Assembly: GCA_025558095.1 (NCBI GenBank)
Contig: JAIVFI010000025.1
Location: 434,001-498,000, forward strand
DNA from: Hyaloraphidium curvatum
Taxonomy: Eukaryota > Monoblepharomycota > Hyaloraphidiomycetes > Hyaloraphidiales > Hyaloraphidiaceae
Direction: 5' to 3'
Length of the DNA stretch: 64,000 bases
This document shows positions 1 through 10,575 of this stretch, piece after piece. The notes below the pieces were generated by a model that saw only the letters and a program-made list of their open reading frames with translations, searched no databases and was not told the DNA's origin. Positions within the stretch are counted from its first letter, which is position 1. Each line of letters begins with the position of its first letter. Both the position numbers and the translations under genes were made by a program.

Positions 1-272
1 GCGAACTCGAGGCCATCGCCGACCCCGCGGCCCGCGCGGCTCGCAAGGAGGTCATCGACCGCGAAATCCGCGCCTTCATGAGCCCGCTGCGCACTGCCGA
101 GGCGTTCGACCTCGAGGAGCTGGTTGACCCGCGGAGGACGAGGAGCCTGGCGGTGCCGTGGGTCAGGAGGATGTACGAGGTGCGGCTCCCGCAGCTGATG
201 CACTTGGAGATGGGGAGGGCGGACGGATGGGGACCCAATGCGGTGGGCGCCAAATCGACGTACTTGCCGTGA
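1..272 (+). CDS. Acyl-CoA carboxylase carboxyltransferase subunit (3' end only)
   Basis: The reading frame is open from the left edge and stops at TGA 270-272, so only about the last 89 residues are present. The visible part has the usual C-terminal signature of biotin-dependent carboxyltransferase subunits: a helix, then MSPLRTAEAF, then a DLEELVDPRRTRS segment matching the family's 'D-x-IDPR-x-TR' block. Enzymes of this family (propionyl-, methylcrotonyl- or acetyl-CoA carboxylase beta) move carboxyl groups from biotin to an acyl-CoA. Which acyl-CoA cannot be told from this end. The tail after the conserved block is about 40 residues longer than I expect for short family members. Confidence 0.75.
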   Translation, partial: ELEAIADPAARAARKEVIDREIRAFMSPLRTAEAFDLEELVDPRRTRSLAVPWVRRMYEVRLPQLMHLEMGRADGWGPNAVGAKSTYLP

Positions 273-320
273 TCGGGAGGAAAGGAGAGTCTATAGAGGT
301 TTTACAATCGTCTTTCAAAC

Positions 321-2015
321 TCATGCCTTGATCGGCGTCAGCACTACGCGGACACCGTCCTTGGCTTTCAGTGTGCCAGTGAAGAGCACCTTGAAGGTCC
401 CAACGTCCGGTTTCCACTCGTACCGCCGAACGAGCTCGGCCGTCGCCATCCGTCCCTCGGCCAGAGCGAGACGCTCTCCAGCACACCGACGAGCGCCGTT
501 GCCGAACTGTTTGCGGGGCAATCAGTTTCGCTGACCAACCAGACCAAGGGCCAACTCACGGGAGCGTAGGCAAAGAAGTTCACGGCGCCGCCGTTGGGGT
601 CGTCGAGGAACCTCGAAGGATCCCACTTGTCCGGGTTCGATTTCCAGAAGCGCGGGTCGGTCTGCGCCCCGTACACGAACGGGAGCACCTGGTCGCCCTT
701 GCGGAACTCGATCGTGGCGGGCTTGCCCGTGGCCGTGTCGGTGTACTCGTACACGAGGTCGCGGTTCATGACGCGGCCACCACCGTACGGTGCGGATGGG
801 TACAGACGCAGCGTTTCTGCACGGATGGTGAGCCAAGAACGAGGCGAACAGCGCAAAGCAGCTCACCCTTCAAGCAAGCGTTGAGGATCGGCATGGCTTC
901 CAGCTTCTCGAGGTTGGTGATGAGCTCGCCGGCTCCCGTTGCGGGGCCGAAAGCGTCTAGGACCTCGGCGCGAAGCTTGGACTGCCAGTCAGTGTTCACC
1001 GAAAGCTCGTGCGCCATAAACGATAGAAGCGCGGCGGTGGTCTGCAGACAGCTCAGTCAACGGAGGTAGAACTGATTGCTGCGGAATGACCCACGTCGTG
1101 ACCCGCAAAGAGCAACGTCACAAGCTGCCTGACAATCTCGTCATCCTCCTTGAGCCAATCTGGTACCTTTGCGCTCCTGAAGAAATCGTCCAGGATCGAG
1201 ACCCTGTCCGGATCCTCGCCCCTCTTCCGCCTTGCGACGTTGCGGAGCACGAGCTGGTTGATCGCATCCATGTCCGATTCGTACTGCTTCACTATCTTCG
1301 GGAAGAGACTCCAGATTGGGCGAGCGAAAGTGGCTTGGAGCGCGCTAAGCAGCTGCGACAGGCCGAGCACGCCGTCCCAGGCCTTCAGGTAGCGTTTCCC
1401 TTCCTCGGTCGTCTGGGCGGCCACCGCCTCGCCAAACACGAGCCGGCACACGACGTCGAACGTGAGGTTATTGAACAAAGCCTGCAGCTCGACTTTGCCG
1501 CCGTTGGCCGCCCGTTCCTTTTCCACCCTATCCAGAAAGACCGCAAACTGCTCTCGCATCACAGGGAGATAGCTCCGGATAGCGGGTGCCGCAAAGGTCT
1601 TGGTTCCGAGGTGTTCCCGAGCCTCCCTCCACTTCTGCCCGTTCGGCATCAATATGAGACCACCTGCATGCCGCCGAAGGATCTCGGCGTAGGGATGGGA
1701 GCGGTCGAAGGCCTCCCAGAGCGGTCCGGCGAACACCTCGCGCAACACGGCGGGGTCTGCGACGAGCACAGAGCGGGACCACGGCTTGAAGATGTTGTAG
1801 ATCCTGAGAACGGGCGAACCGAGCTCGCGAATGGTTTCCTTGTGATAGTCGTGGCTATCTCCCAAGCGAGAAATCGGAACCTGCCGAATGAACGGGATCG
1901 AGACGAGCGTCGGAACGCCATCTCTGAAGCTGAGGTATCGCCGGCGGTAGAGCTCCGCGAGAAGAAACAGGACCGAAATGCCGAGCGTCAGACTCGTCCA
2001 AAATGACGCTTCCAT
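321..2015 (-). CDS. Cytochrome P450 monooxygenase, ER membrane-anchored
   Basis: Four exons (2015-1095, 1041-867, 816-560, 506-321) give 512 residues, the usual length for a microsomal P450. An N-terminal hydrophobic anchor lies at about residues 5-20. The I-helix oxygen-binding motif AGHDTT (304-309) forms only after the first intron is removed. The K-helix ETLR (366-369) forms across the second splice. The PERF-like motif is DPSRF, and the heme loop FGNGARRCAG (452-461, axial Cys459) starts the last exon. These joins support the intron calls, which are all 51-53 nt. The sequence resembles CYP52/CYP4-type fatty-acid hydroxylases, but that substrate is an inference. The gene is divergent from the SDR gene starting at 2232. 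Confidence 0.93.
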
Positions 2016-2231
2016 CGTTCTCGAAGAAAGCTTTACGCCGAAACCGATGGCTTCAAGGACGAATCGAAAGTTGTCACCCAGACATGCGCGGGTAAACAGC
2101 CGATCCTGATTCCGCGCCGTCAGTGCCGATCACGCTGGCGGTCTCTTCTAGCTAGCCCGCGAGCGCACGCGCCTTGCTTGCCCAGGACTGTAGTATCAAG
2201 TCTCAAACCTGGTTGACTTTCTTCCGTTGCG

Positions 2232-3370
2232 ATGGAAGCTGTCCGCGACGCCCTGGCCACGGTCGGCCTGACTCCCGTCTCGGCCGCCGCGATTGCCGGC
2301 GTGGCCTACTCGTTGCTCCGTATCCGACGATGGGCGGCCGGCGGCAAGGTTGCTGCAGGTGATCTCAAGAAGGACCTCACCGGCAAGACCTTCGTAGTTA
2401 CTGGAGGATGCGGAGGGATCGGGATCGAGACCGTCAAGCAGCTCGCTCTGCAGGGCGCGACGGTGGTTGCTGCGGCCAGGGACTACCAAAAGAGCCACGA
2501 CTATCTGAACGCGATGCTGGCGACGCTACCGCCTACTCTGGCCGCGAACGTTTCGTTCGAGGCGATCGACCTCGCCGACCTGGACTCGGTGCGGGCGTTT
2601 GCGAAGCGCTACATCGACAGCGGCCGGGACATCGACGTCCTCATCAACAACGCGGTTTGTTGAGGGAGGATACAGAGAGCTTTTCGGGGACTCATGTTGC
2701 TCTTTTGCAGGGCATCATGGCGCTGCCCGAGCGTGCGACGTCGGCACAGGGCTTCGAACTACAGATGGCGACCAACCATCTCGCGCACACGCTTCTCACC
2801 TACCTTTTGCTTGATGTCATCAAGAAGACGGCTGCGAAGAAGGGCGGAGCTCGGATCATCAACGTTTCCTCGGGGGCGCACCGTATGGGCGCTATCAACT
2901 GGGACGATTTCGAGAACGGGAAAAAGTACGTTCCCTGGAAAACATATGGGGACACGAAGCTGGCAAACATCATGGTGGCTGTCTCCATGGCTTGGAATGA
3001 GCTGAAAGGGACGGGCGTCGTCATCAATGCACTGCACCCCGGTGCCGTCAGGACGTGAGCCTTTCGCTTTGCTTGTCTCCAACGGGCGATTGACAGTCGT
3101 CTCGTCAGCGAGTTGGCGCGGCACTCGATGAAGGGCCGCGAATGGCTCGTTCCGTTTTTCCTGCCGCTCATCTACCTCCTGCTCAAGAGCCCGTGGGAGG
3201 GCGCCCAGACGACCCTGCACCTAGCCGTCTCGGACGAAGGCGGCATCGTGACGGGCGCATACTTCGCGGACTGCAAGCGCGCGGCGCTCATGGACAAGCT
3301 GGGGCAGAGCTCGCGACCCGAGGAGATCGAGAAGCTTATGGAGGTCACCAAGCAGAAGATTGGATTGTAA
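2232..3370 (+). CDS. Short-chain dehydrogenase/reductase with N-terminal membrane segment
   Basis: Three exons (2232-2654, 2711-3054, 3097-3370) encode 346 residues. A hydrophobic stretch near residues 12-27 precedes the Rossmann nucleotide-binding motif TGGCGGIG. The NNAG motif (139-142) is created by the first splice. The active site has Ser in INVSSGAH and the Y220-x3-K224 pair in TYGDTK. A second hydrophobic stretch, VPFFLPLIYLLLK, lies in the C-terminal third, as in retinol-dehydrogenase/WWOX-like SDRs. This suggests an NAD(P)-dependent oxidoreductase on a membrane acting on a lipophilic alcohol or ketone; the substrate is unknown. Its promoter region of about 215 bp is shared with the divergent P450 gene. 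Confidence 0.9.
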
Positions 3371-3425
3371 CACGGCTCTCTCCGCTCGCGCGCAATAAAT
3401 TGAGACTACTTTTGCGCACCTCTAT

Positions 3426-6016
3426 TCACTTGGCGGACAGGAACGACGCGATCCGCTCCCACATGCGCTGCATGATCGCCGGCTCGGGGACCATGTGCGT
3501 CAGGTTTGCCACCGGAAGCAGCTGCACCTTGTCCGACTCCATCGCGCCGGCCCGGAACAGGTGATCGACGAGCTGCAGCGAGTGGGAGAAGTAGACATTG
3601 TCGTCGGCCGTGCCTGCGAAGGACCAGCGGGCATGAGCAACGCCTCTACAGGCGCGCAGACGCCGAGCGAACCGTGAATGAGGAGCAGGCGCGCGTTCAC
3701 CTCGCTCCGGTTGAGCAAGGACGACTCGGCGTAAGCCTTCGTCGACGTATTCGCCGAATCAGCCAGATCCGGCACTCCCAGGTAACGCTCTGTGTAAGTA
3801 GTATCGTCTCCAGTGACGTTTCATTGGAGTTCCAGCAAGGTGATAGCGTCATGGACTCACAGAGCAACCATTCGGTGACCGGAGCACCCGCAACGGCGTT
3901 GGCAACCTTGAGCCTGCCGATCTTCTCGCCCTGAAAGAACGTTAACAGAGTCGAGCGCCGGAGGACGCGCAAGCCCACCAGCATGGCCATTGCCGCGCTC
4001 ATGTATCCGCCGTAGCTCCAGCCGTTGCAGCCCAAGATACCGTCCTTGGCCACGTCGACGACTCCCTGGCCTTTCAGGACGTGCTCGACGACTCCGCGCA
4101 CGCCGTCGCACTGGTCCATGACCGGAGCTGGGAATGCGAGAGCTTGAGTGCCGAGACAGCTCCATCCTTCGCACGGCACACACCTGTCAAGAGATCGTAC
4201 TTGATCGCGCGCTCCCACGCTCGTCCCCGTCCCGGCGTGCCCCTCCCGTCGAGCTTCACGACCACCGACCGCGTCCGATCCGCGAGCCACTGCAGCACCA
4301 GGTTCGGCAGGCACGCGTGCTGCACCTCGAGGTGGTGCGGCCCGCCGTAGACCTGGAGGATCACGGGCAGCCGCTCCTTGGCCGGATCGAACCCGTGCGG
4401 CCGGATGACGGCGGTCCAAAAGTCTTTCGGGGCCGGAAGCTGCTCCACGGTGACGTTTGGGGAGAATCCGGGAGACTCGGCGACGGAGGGGACCTCGAGC
4501 ACGGGCGAGGTGGAGGATGGGGAGCAGCGGAAGAGGAAGGTCCGCGGCATGGTCGCCAGGTCCGTACGAACGAGGGACAGGAACCGGCCGGTGCCCTCCG
4601 TCCCGACCAGCGCCGCGTCCTCCACGCCCTTCCCCTCGAACGAAGACACCCGGCGCGTCGCCAGCTTCCCGTCACCGCCGCGCGATACGGCAAACACGTA
4701 GTTCTCGGTCGGGTTCGGCCCGCCGCGGTAGTAGAGCGTCCCCGCATCCTCGTCGTAGCCCACGAGCTTGGTGTAGCCGGCCGTCGGCTCGACCCAGGTC
4801 TCGACCAGGGCGGCCGCCTTGCCGGAGCCCGGCGCCGGCAGCGAATACAGCCCAACCCTCCACCCGGGCTCCTCCTCCGTCGCGAAAAGGAACTTCCAGC
4901 CTGCCCAACCCTGAGGGAAGCCGGCGCCGGCTTGTTGGTCCCAAACGAAGCACGGGAATGCCTGATCGATGTTGATCCAGGCCTCGTCGCGCACGGCCAG
5001 GAGCTCCGTCATGGCGCCCGTGGCAAAGTCGGTGCAGACGAGCAGCTTCATGTCGGTCTGCTCGCGGTTCATGACCACCACGGCCAACGGCGAGGGAGCC
5101 CCGCTGTCCGCCGGCGCCCGCGGCCAGTTCACGTTGACGACGTACGGGTAGCGGTCCCAGTCGATCTGGAGCCAGACAACGTTGTCCTTTGAATCCAGCG
5201 AGACGACTCCGAGCTTGACGGCGGCGTTCTTCCGTCCGGGCCGAGGGTAGAAGAAGGGCTGCGGTGCCTTCTCGGGCATGATCGGATCCGAGATGTGGAA
5301 GACCTCGACTCCGTCGTTGTCGGTCTGCTGGAAGCACAGCATCGACGAGTCGGGCGAGGGCCAGTAGCCTGAAGAGCATCAGCTAGCGATCAACGCTTCG
5401 GCACCTTCGCCAACGCACCTGTAAACCTGTGCATCTCCTCTTGCGCGACGAATTCGGCGAGCCCGTTCGGTTTCGCTTCGGTGCCGCCAAACGTGAGCTG
5501 CTCCTCCACATTTCCGTCCAAGCTGACCCTCCACACGTCATTGTCCCGCACGAAAAACACGTAGTCGTCGGTGAATTTGGGGTCGATGGCCGGGCCCACT
5601 CCAGAGTCCGTACCCAACGGCCTGACCGACCCTGCACCGAGGTCGTAAAGGTACATCCTGCCGCTGAACACTGTCAGCACCGCGCTGCCCTCGCGGTTGG
5701 TCTGGTACGAGATGAATCCGCGCGCCGCGACGCGCATCCGCTCCAGCAGCGCCTTCTCCGCGGCGGACAGCTCGCCATCGGCGGGCTTGCCGATGAGCTT
5801 CTCTGGGCTGAGGATCTCCACGGCCTCTGCGGTGCCCGACGCGTCGGCCGGCAGCGCGACGCGGAACAGCGTCTGCCTGTTGGAGCGCGGGCCGCTGCGC
5901 AGGAACACCGCGTCGGCGCCGCCCGCGCCGGGGACGACGCGCACGCCGACGGGCCGCCCGGCGGCGAAGCGGCGCGTCTCGCTGAGGTCGCGCAGGAAAG
6001 TCGCGGGGACCGCCAT
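3426..6016 (-). CDS. Dipeptidyl peptidase IV-like serine peptidase (S9B)
   Basis: Six exons (6016-5419, 5368-4184, 4127-3979, 3930-3861, 3807-3673, 3613-3426) give 774 residues, typical of S9B enzymes. The N-terminal beta-propeller carries the paired glutamates of the substrate N-terminus site in FVAQEEMHRF, followed across a splice by GYWPSPDSS. The C-terminal alpha/beta-hydrolase domain has the nucleophile elbow GWSYGGYMS (Ser632), Asp in GTADDN (about 716) and His in NLTHMV (about 752), so the triad is complete. No signal peptide or anchor is visible, which suggests a cytosolic DPP8/9-like or bacterial-type enzyme removing dipeptides after Pro or Ala. The 48-nt third intron is a multiple of three and stop-free, so an uncorrected reading would include it. 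Confidence 0.92.
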
Positions 6017-6153
6017 GGCGCGTCTCTGCGACGCTGAGTGTTCACGGCCGTGCCTCTAAGTGATCGACGCACCCCGCGCACGCCAACGTCTCCCACGGCC
6101 GATCCCACCCGTAGCCGCGCCACCGAGGCTGCCGTCGCGCGCATTCAGTCGAG

Positions 6154-6663
6154 ATGCCTGCCACTATCTCGACCGGAAAAGGTGGGCGGGCCCTGAGGCG
6201 ACCGATGCGGCCATTGACGCGTCTCCCAGTTCCCCCGCCCTCCCAGCTCGTTCCTTCACCGCCCTCGTTCAGCAGCTCCATCCTGATGGAGGGCACGCCG
6301 CAGAGGCGACTCGTGGTATCTGGCCAGGTCGGCTCCATCCCCGGGGAAGGCGCCGGACCTTTCTCCGTGCCATCGGACTACTCGGGGCAGGTCCAGGCTG
6401 CATACCGCAACGTTGCGTCGATCCTTGAGGCCAACGGCATGGGCTGGGCGGATGCCGTGCGTACGGGTGTCTTCATCGTCGCTGGCGCCACCGCGGAGGA
6501 GACGACGGCGCGGATCGTGGAGTTTCGTCGCATCCGGGACGGCATCTTGGAGCCCGTCTTCAAGAACAGTACGCGGGGACCGCCTGCGAGCACCCTGCTC
6601 GTGGTTGCCGCGCTCGCAGCGCCCAACCTGCTCTTCGAGATCGAGGTTGAGGCTGTCGCTTAG
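6154..6663 (+). CDS. RidA/YjgF/YER057c family protein
   Basis: The conserved part runs from LVVSGQVGS through YRNVASILEANG to the C-terminal LLFEIEVEAVA, the standard RidA fold. Family members deaminate reactive enamine/imine intermediates or act as chaperone-like trimers. The RidA arginine expected before the C-terminal block is present in NSTRGPPAS. A probable 48-nt intron (6182-6229, GTGGGC..CAG) would give 153 residues starting MPATISTGK. Reading through it gives 169 residues with an unlikely basic insert, so I prefer the spliced form. The 5' end lies 137 bp from the start of the divergent peptidase gene. Confidence 0.8.
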   Translation: MPATISTGKGGRALRRPMRPLTRLPVPPPSQLVPSPPSFSSSILMEGTPQRRLVVSGQVGSIPGEGAGPFSVPSDYSGQVQAAYRNVASILEANGMGWADAVRTGVFIVAGATAEETTARIVEFRRIRDGILEPVFKNSTRGPPASTLLVVAALAAPNLLFEIEVEAVA

Positions 6664-6935
6664 CTGGGTTGGGGTGTCCAATCTTCTCGAGATCGAAGTG
6701 GAGGCTGCCTGCTTGGCAGGAATACATTGAACTCTGTATCAGTAAGTCTTGAAGGGAATCTTTGGATTCACTAGAAGTGGTTCCTGTCGTGCGAAATCGG
6801 GGATCGAGGAAGGATGCAACTGGAAGCGCCAAGGAGTCGCCGCCGAGTGACCCCGCGCCGCGCCACCGCACGCAGGCACCTCACCCCCATCTTCGACGTG
6901 TCGCACCCCTTCGTCTGCCCGGATCTTGCCCAGCA

Positions 6936-8750
6936 ATGTCAAGGCGCGCGTCGCCCCGCAGCTCCGGGGCTGAATTAAATGCCGACGGCCTCCCGGGGTC
7001 TCCTTCGTCCGCCTTTTCCACGGCGGCCTTCAGCGAGCCGCCGTCGTCGCCGGACGCCGGGAAAACGGACAAGGGCCCCCGTGTGATGTCCGTCGACGAT
7101 CTCCGAGCCCTGGACAGCGAACTGCACGCGCTGGTGGACGCGGCGTGCGGTGCCGGCAAGAAGCGGACGGAGCGGCCTACGAATCTCGCCGTGACGGTCC
7201 TCGTCAACTGGGTCGCGGTGCGGCAGACCGTCACGAACTACAAGCAGCTCCAGCCCGGGATCTCCGTCGCGAACTTGCTCGGCAGGCAGAGCCATCTTTG
7301 GGGTGCGTTCCACATCCTACTTCATCGCGGCTTCAAAGTCGCTGATCAAGCGCATACTGCTTGTAGCATTCGGCTTCTGCAACGTCGACCGTCGTGACGA
7401 TTCTGGCTCTTTGCACCTAGATGGCATCCTCCGGCCGCACTGGCGATCTCTCTATTACCTTCTGCTGGCCATCGTGCACCGGAAGATCACCAGGCCGGAC
7501 TTCAACGACGAACTCGGCTTTCCTGTACCGGACGGGGCTTCGGAAGAAGATTGCCCCGCTGTGCTCCGAGCAATCAAGGGGAAGTACCGTTCCAGGCTTG
7601 ACCGGGGCCTACAGATCAACACTGGGTGAGCCCCGACAGGCACTTCGGCCCATGGCATTGCTAAAGCGCTCCTCCAGCGCGTTTATCTCGTCTGACAAGT
7701 GGTCCAAGATCCAGAGTGCGCTCGATGTCTGGGCCGACCACGCCCCGGACCATTGGCGGGAGATGCTGGCCCGCCACGCGGCCGGAAACCCCTGCACGGA
7801 TCGGGAGATGTTCGAGTGGCTCGCCACCATGCCCCTGGTTGGCAACTTTCTCGGCTGGCAGATCGCCCAGGACCTCGTGATGCACTCGGGAGGCGTCGTG
7901 GTGAAGGACCCCGACTTCGTGCAGCTCGGTCCGGGGGCGAGCAAGGGTCTGGCAATGTTTGGGATGCAGAACAGGTTCTGGGATCTCCTGAAGAAGTGCA
8001 ACCGCGACCTCGCAAAGCTGAAGATGGAGCGGTGGCAGCGAAAGGACGAGGACGGCACGCGGGAGGTCGTGCCGTTCGTGCTGTCGGCAACCGAGCTGGA
8101 GCACGTCCTGTAGGTCTGCCTTTGCTTCCTCTACCCATCATCCTGAAGGGTCCTTCCAGATGCGAGATCCAGAAGTACGTCAGGGTGGTCTCTCGTGGCC
8201 CCGTGCCGGATGGGACAAAGTTCAAGTCCGGCACAAAGGTGCCGGTCAAGCCGAAGCTCGCGCGCGAATTCAGGGAGCACTACGGCATCGATGATTCGGC
8301 TGCGCCTCCCAAGGGGAAGAAGAGGAAAGCTTCGGTGGTCGACAGCGACGCCGAAAGCGAGGACACCCTCGTCGCAACCCCAAGCAGAACGAAACGGCAG
8401 CGCAGGATGCTGAAGAAGGACCTGAAGAAGGAACTGCACGTCACGACAAAGGGCGATCGGACACGCCCCCCGGCATTCAAGCAATCTCCCTCCAAGATCG
8501 TGGCCAAGGAGGCCGCAAATGAGGACGGCATTTACGAGGTTCGCCTTTCGTTTCAACCGCGGCGTGTTGGCCATCAGCTGATCCCCTTCTCTAGGTTGAG
8601 ACCATCGTCAAGACTCGCGTGCGTCGGGGCGTCCGGGAGTTCTACATCAAGTGGCTTGGGTACAACGATGATACGTGGGAGCCGGAGGACCACCTCGGTG
8701 GATGCGGCAGGATGCTCAGGGCATTCAAGCAGGAGCATGGGCTTTGCTGA
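6936..8750 (+). CDS. 5-hmdU-kinase / putrescinylthymine-pyrophosphorylase-type helical domain fused to a C-terminal chromodomain
   Basis: Five exons (6936-7302, 7421-7625, 7678-8109, 8160-8538, 8595-8750) join in frame to 512 residues. Residues 1-50 are low complexity. Residues about 55-345 are helical and carry PLVGNFLGWQIAQDL, LGPGASKGL (about 275) and, across a splice, EHVLCEIQKY. I recognise these as hallmarks of the HMUDK_hel/aGPT-Pplase family, which acts on 5-hydroxymethyluracil in hypermodified phage DNA and has fungal members. A basic linker (PPKGKKRKAS, SRTKRQRR) suggests nuclear localisation. Residues 459-505 form a chromodomain with an intact aromatic cage (Tyr460, Trp481, Tyr484) in YEVETIV, IKWLGY and WEPEDHL. 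The start could lie at 6762 or 7086. The chromodomain is clear; the enzymatic assignment rests on remembered motifs. Confidence 0.72.
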
Positions 8751-8847
8751 GCAGTTGCTGTTTGATGTGCACGCGGCCGAATCTTGGGAATGCATCTCCG
8801 CCATTCCGACGTGCGACGCGATCGCAAAAAGCCGATCGCGCTACACA

Positions 8848-10392
8848 ATGAGCCCTCCGCCATTCGCCGCCGAAATTTTCAGCGGGCGTCCGGAATCGCT
8901 TGAAGAGCTGCGTCGTGGCGTCGATGACGCGCTTTCCGCGCTGTCTGGGGCGCCACCGCCGTCGGGACCACCGTTCGTCGGCTCGACCGCGGAGGAGCTG
9001 GCAGCGCGGTTCGAGCCGCTCTTTGAAAAGTCTTTGGATTCGCCGTCTTCTTCCACGGCCAATGCCATCCTCAAGGACGTTGTGGCGGCGTGTGTGCCGC
9101 CCTTCCATCCTTCTTCTGTGGCCCACCTTCATACGCCGGTCTTGAACTCTGCTGTCAAGGCCGAAGTGGTGATCGCGGCTCTGAACCAATCGATGGACTC
9201 CCTCGATCAAAGTGGCATCGCAACGGTGGCTGAGCTCCGGGTCCTGGATTGGTTGGCGAAGGACCTTGTCGGTCTCGAGGGACCCGCGGTCGGCGGAACA
9301 TTCACGTCGGGAGGTACCATGTCGAACTACTTTGCGACCCTTCTTGCACTCCATACCCACTTGACACGTGTTCATGGCTGGGATGTGCGGACGAATGGCC
9401 TGCCTCCCGAGCTGCTCCCAAAGCTCCGCGTCCTGACTAGCGGCATTTCCCACTTTTCTATCGAAAAGGCCGTATTGCAACTCGGTCTCGGAACTCGTGC
9501 CGTGGTGAAGGTTCCCGTGGATCCGAGCACCTTTCGGATCGACGTCGCAGAGGCCGAACGGATCGCTGCCGACCTGGTTGCCGACGGCTTAGTCCCGTTC
9601 CTCATCGTTGCGACAGCTTCCACTACCGACTTTGGATCCTTCGATCCCCTGGAGCCGTTGGCCGCCATAGCGCAAAAGCACAACTGCTGGTTCCATGTTG
9701 ATGCCGCGTATGGCAGCGCTTGCCTGCTGTCGCGCACTTTGCGCGGGAATCTTGCGGGAATCGGCAAGGCCTCGAGTGTAACACTGGACTTTCACAAGGC
9801 ATTCTTCCAGCCAGTCTCTTGTGGTGCTTTGCTCGTTGCGGACAGCTCCTGCTTCTCCCTCGTGACCGTCCTCAGCGATTATCTCAATAGTGAGGCTCGG
9901 TTGGACGCTGGTATCCCGGATCTCGTCAACTACAGCCTAATGACGACCCGAAGATTCGACGCATTGAAGCTGATTGTCTCCATAGCCGAGATTGGCCTGG
10001 ATGCGATGGCGAAAATGGTCTATCGCTTGTTCGAGCTTGCTCGCTGGGCCCACGACGAGATGTTGCGGAGGCAGCTTCATGGCAGCGATGCAGGGGACCT
10101 GCATCCTTTACACGAGCCCGAATTTGGCTGCCTTGTCTTTCGGTTCATCCCGCGCGACACGGAGGCGCCAATCGAGCTGGTTGATGCCGTGAACAAGAAG
10201 GTGCCCGAGACGCTCTTCGATCGTGGGACGGTGGTCCTCGGACACACGAAGGTGGAGGGGATCGGCAATGCCCTTAAGCTGACTTTGAACAATCCCGCGG
10301 TGCTCGAGGAGGAGCTATCCCGGGTCCTGGACGCGGTGCAAAGATGCGGGGGGGAGGAATGGGAGCGGATCATGGATCGAGCCAGATCTTGA
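8848..10392 (+). CDS. PLP-dependent decarboxylase, L-2,4-diaminobutyrate decarboxylase-like (group II)
   Basis: Single exon, 514 residues. The group II decarboxylase fold is shown by GGTFTSGGTMSNY, the Asp in FHVDAAYG that pairs with the PLP pyridine nitrogen, and the Schiff-base lysine Lys317 in TLDFHKAFFQP. The 'HKxFFQPxSCGALL' form is closer to diaminobutyrate decarboxylases, which make 1,3-diaminopropane, than to glutamate or aromatic amino-acid decarboxylases. Substrate is an inference. The start MSPPPF is the first Met in frame after the stop of the upstream gene; the frame is open further upstream but only as a shadow of that gene. It lies 97 bp downstream of the chromodomain gene on the same strand. 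Confidence 0.9.
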   Translation: MSPPPFAAEIFSGRPESLEELRRGVDDALSALSGAPPPSGPPFVGSTAEELAARFEPLFEKSLDSPSSSTANAILKDVVAACVPPFHPSSVAHLHTPVLNSAVKAEVVIAALNQSMDSLDQSGIATVAELRVLDWLAKDLVGLEGPAVGGTFTSGGTMSNYFATLLALHTHLTRVHGWDVRTNGLPPELLPKLRVLTSGISHFSIEKAVLQLGLGTRAVVKVPVDPSTFRIDVAEAERIAADLVADGLVPFLIVATASTTDFGSFDPLEPLAAIAQKHNCWFHVDAAYGSACLLSRTLRGNLAGIGKASSVTLDFHKAFFQPVSCGALLVADSSCFSLVTVLSDYLNSEARLDAGIPDLVNYSLMTTRRFDALKLIVSIAEIGLDAMAKMVYRLFELARWAHDEMLRRQLHGSDAGDLHPLHEPEFGCLVFRFIPRDTEAPIELVDAVNKKVPETLFDRGTVVLGHTKVEGIGNALKLTLNNPAVLEEELSRVLDAVQRCGGEEWERIMDRARS

Positions 10393-10575
10393 CTTCCTAA
10401 TGCTAGATCGTGACTTCTTATAGACCTCCCTACTTGAAGCTTGTCAATCCTTCGGCGGGTGATTCGACTCCTCAAGTTTTCTGTTTGTGGCTAAGGAGTT
10501 GGCGTCCCCACGACTAGTCTCCCGGCCCTGTCTCTGAAGCGAATCCTTGGCTGTGGACGGTCCATACCATCAGCG

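Noticed and set aside
1086-2006. 306-residue plus-strand frame over the P450
   Set aside because: Antisense shadow of the P450 N-terminal exon; no recognisable motif.
4134-5192. 352-residue plus-strand frame opposite the peptidase
   Set aside because: Arg/Pro/Gly-rich antisense shadow. The minus strand encodes the conserved S9B propeller in the same place.
8595-8750. Chromodomain as a remnant of a Ty3/gypsy chromovirus integrase
   Set aside because: No reverse transcriptase, RNase H, integrase or LTR is seen nearby, and the exon splices in phase onto a nuclear-looking enzyme domain.
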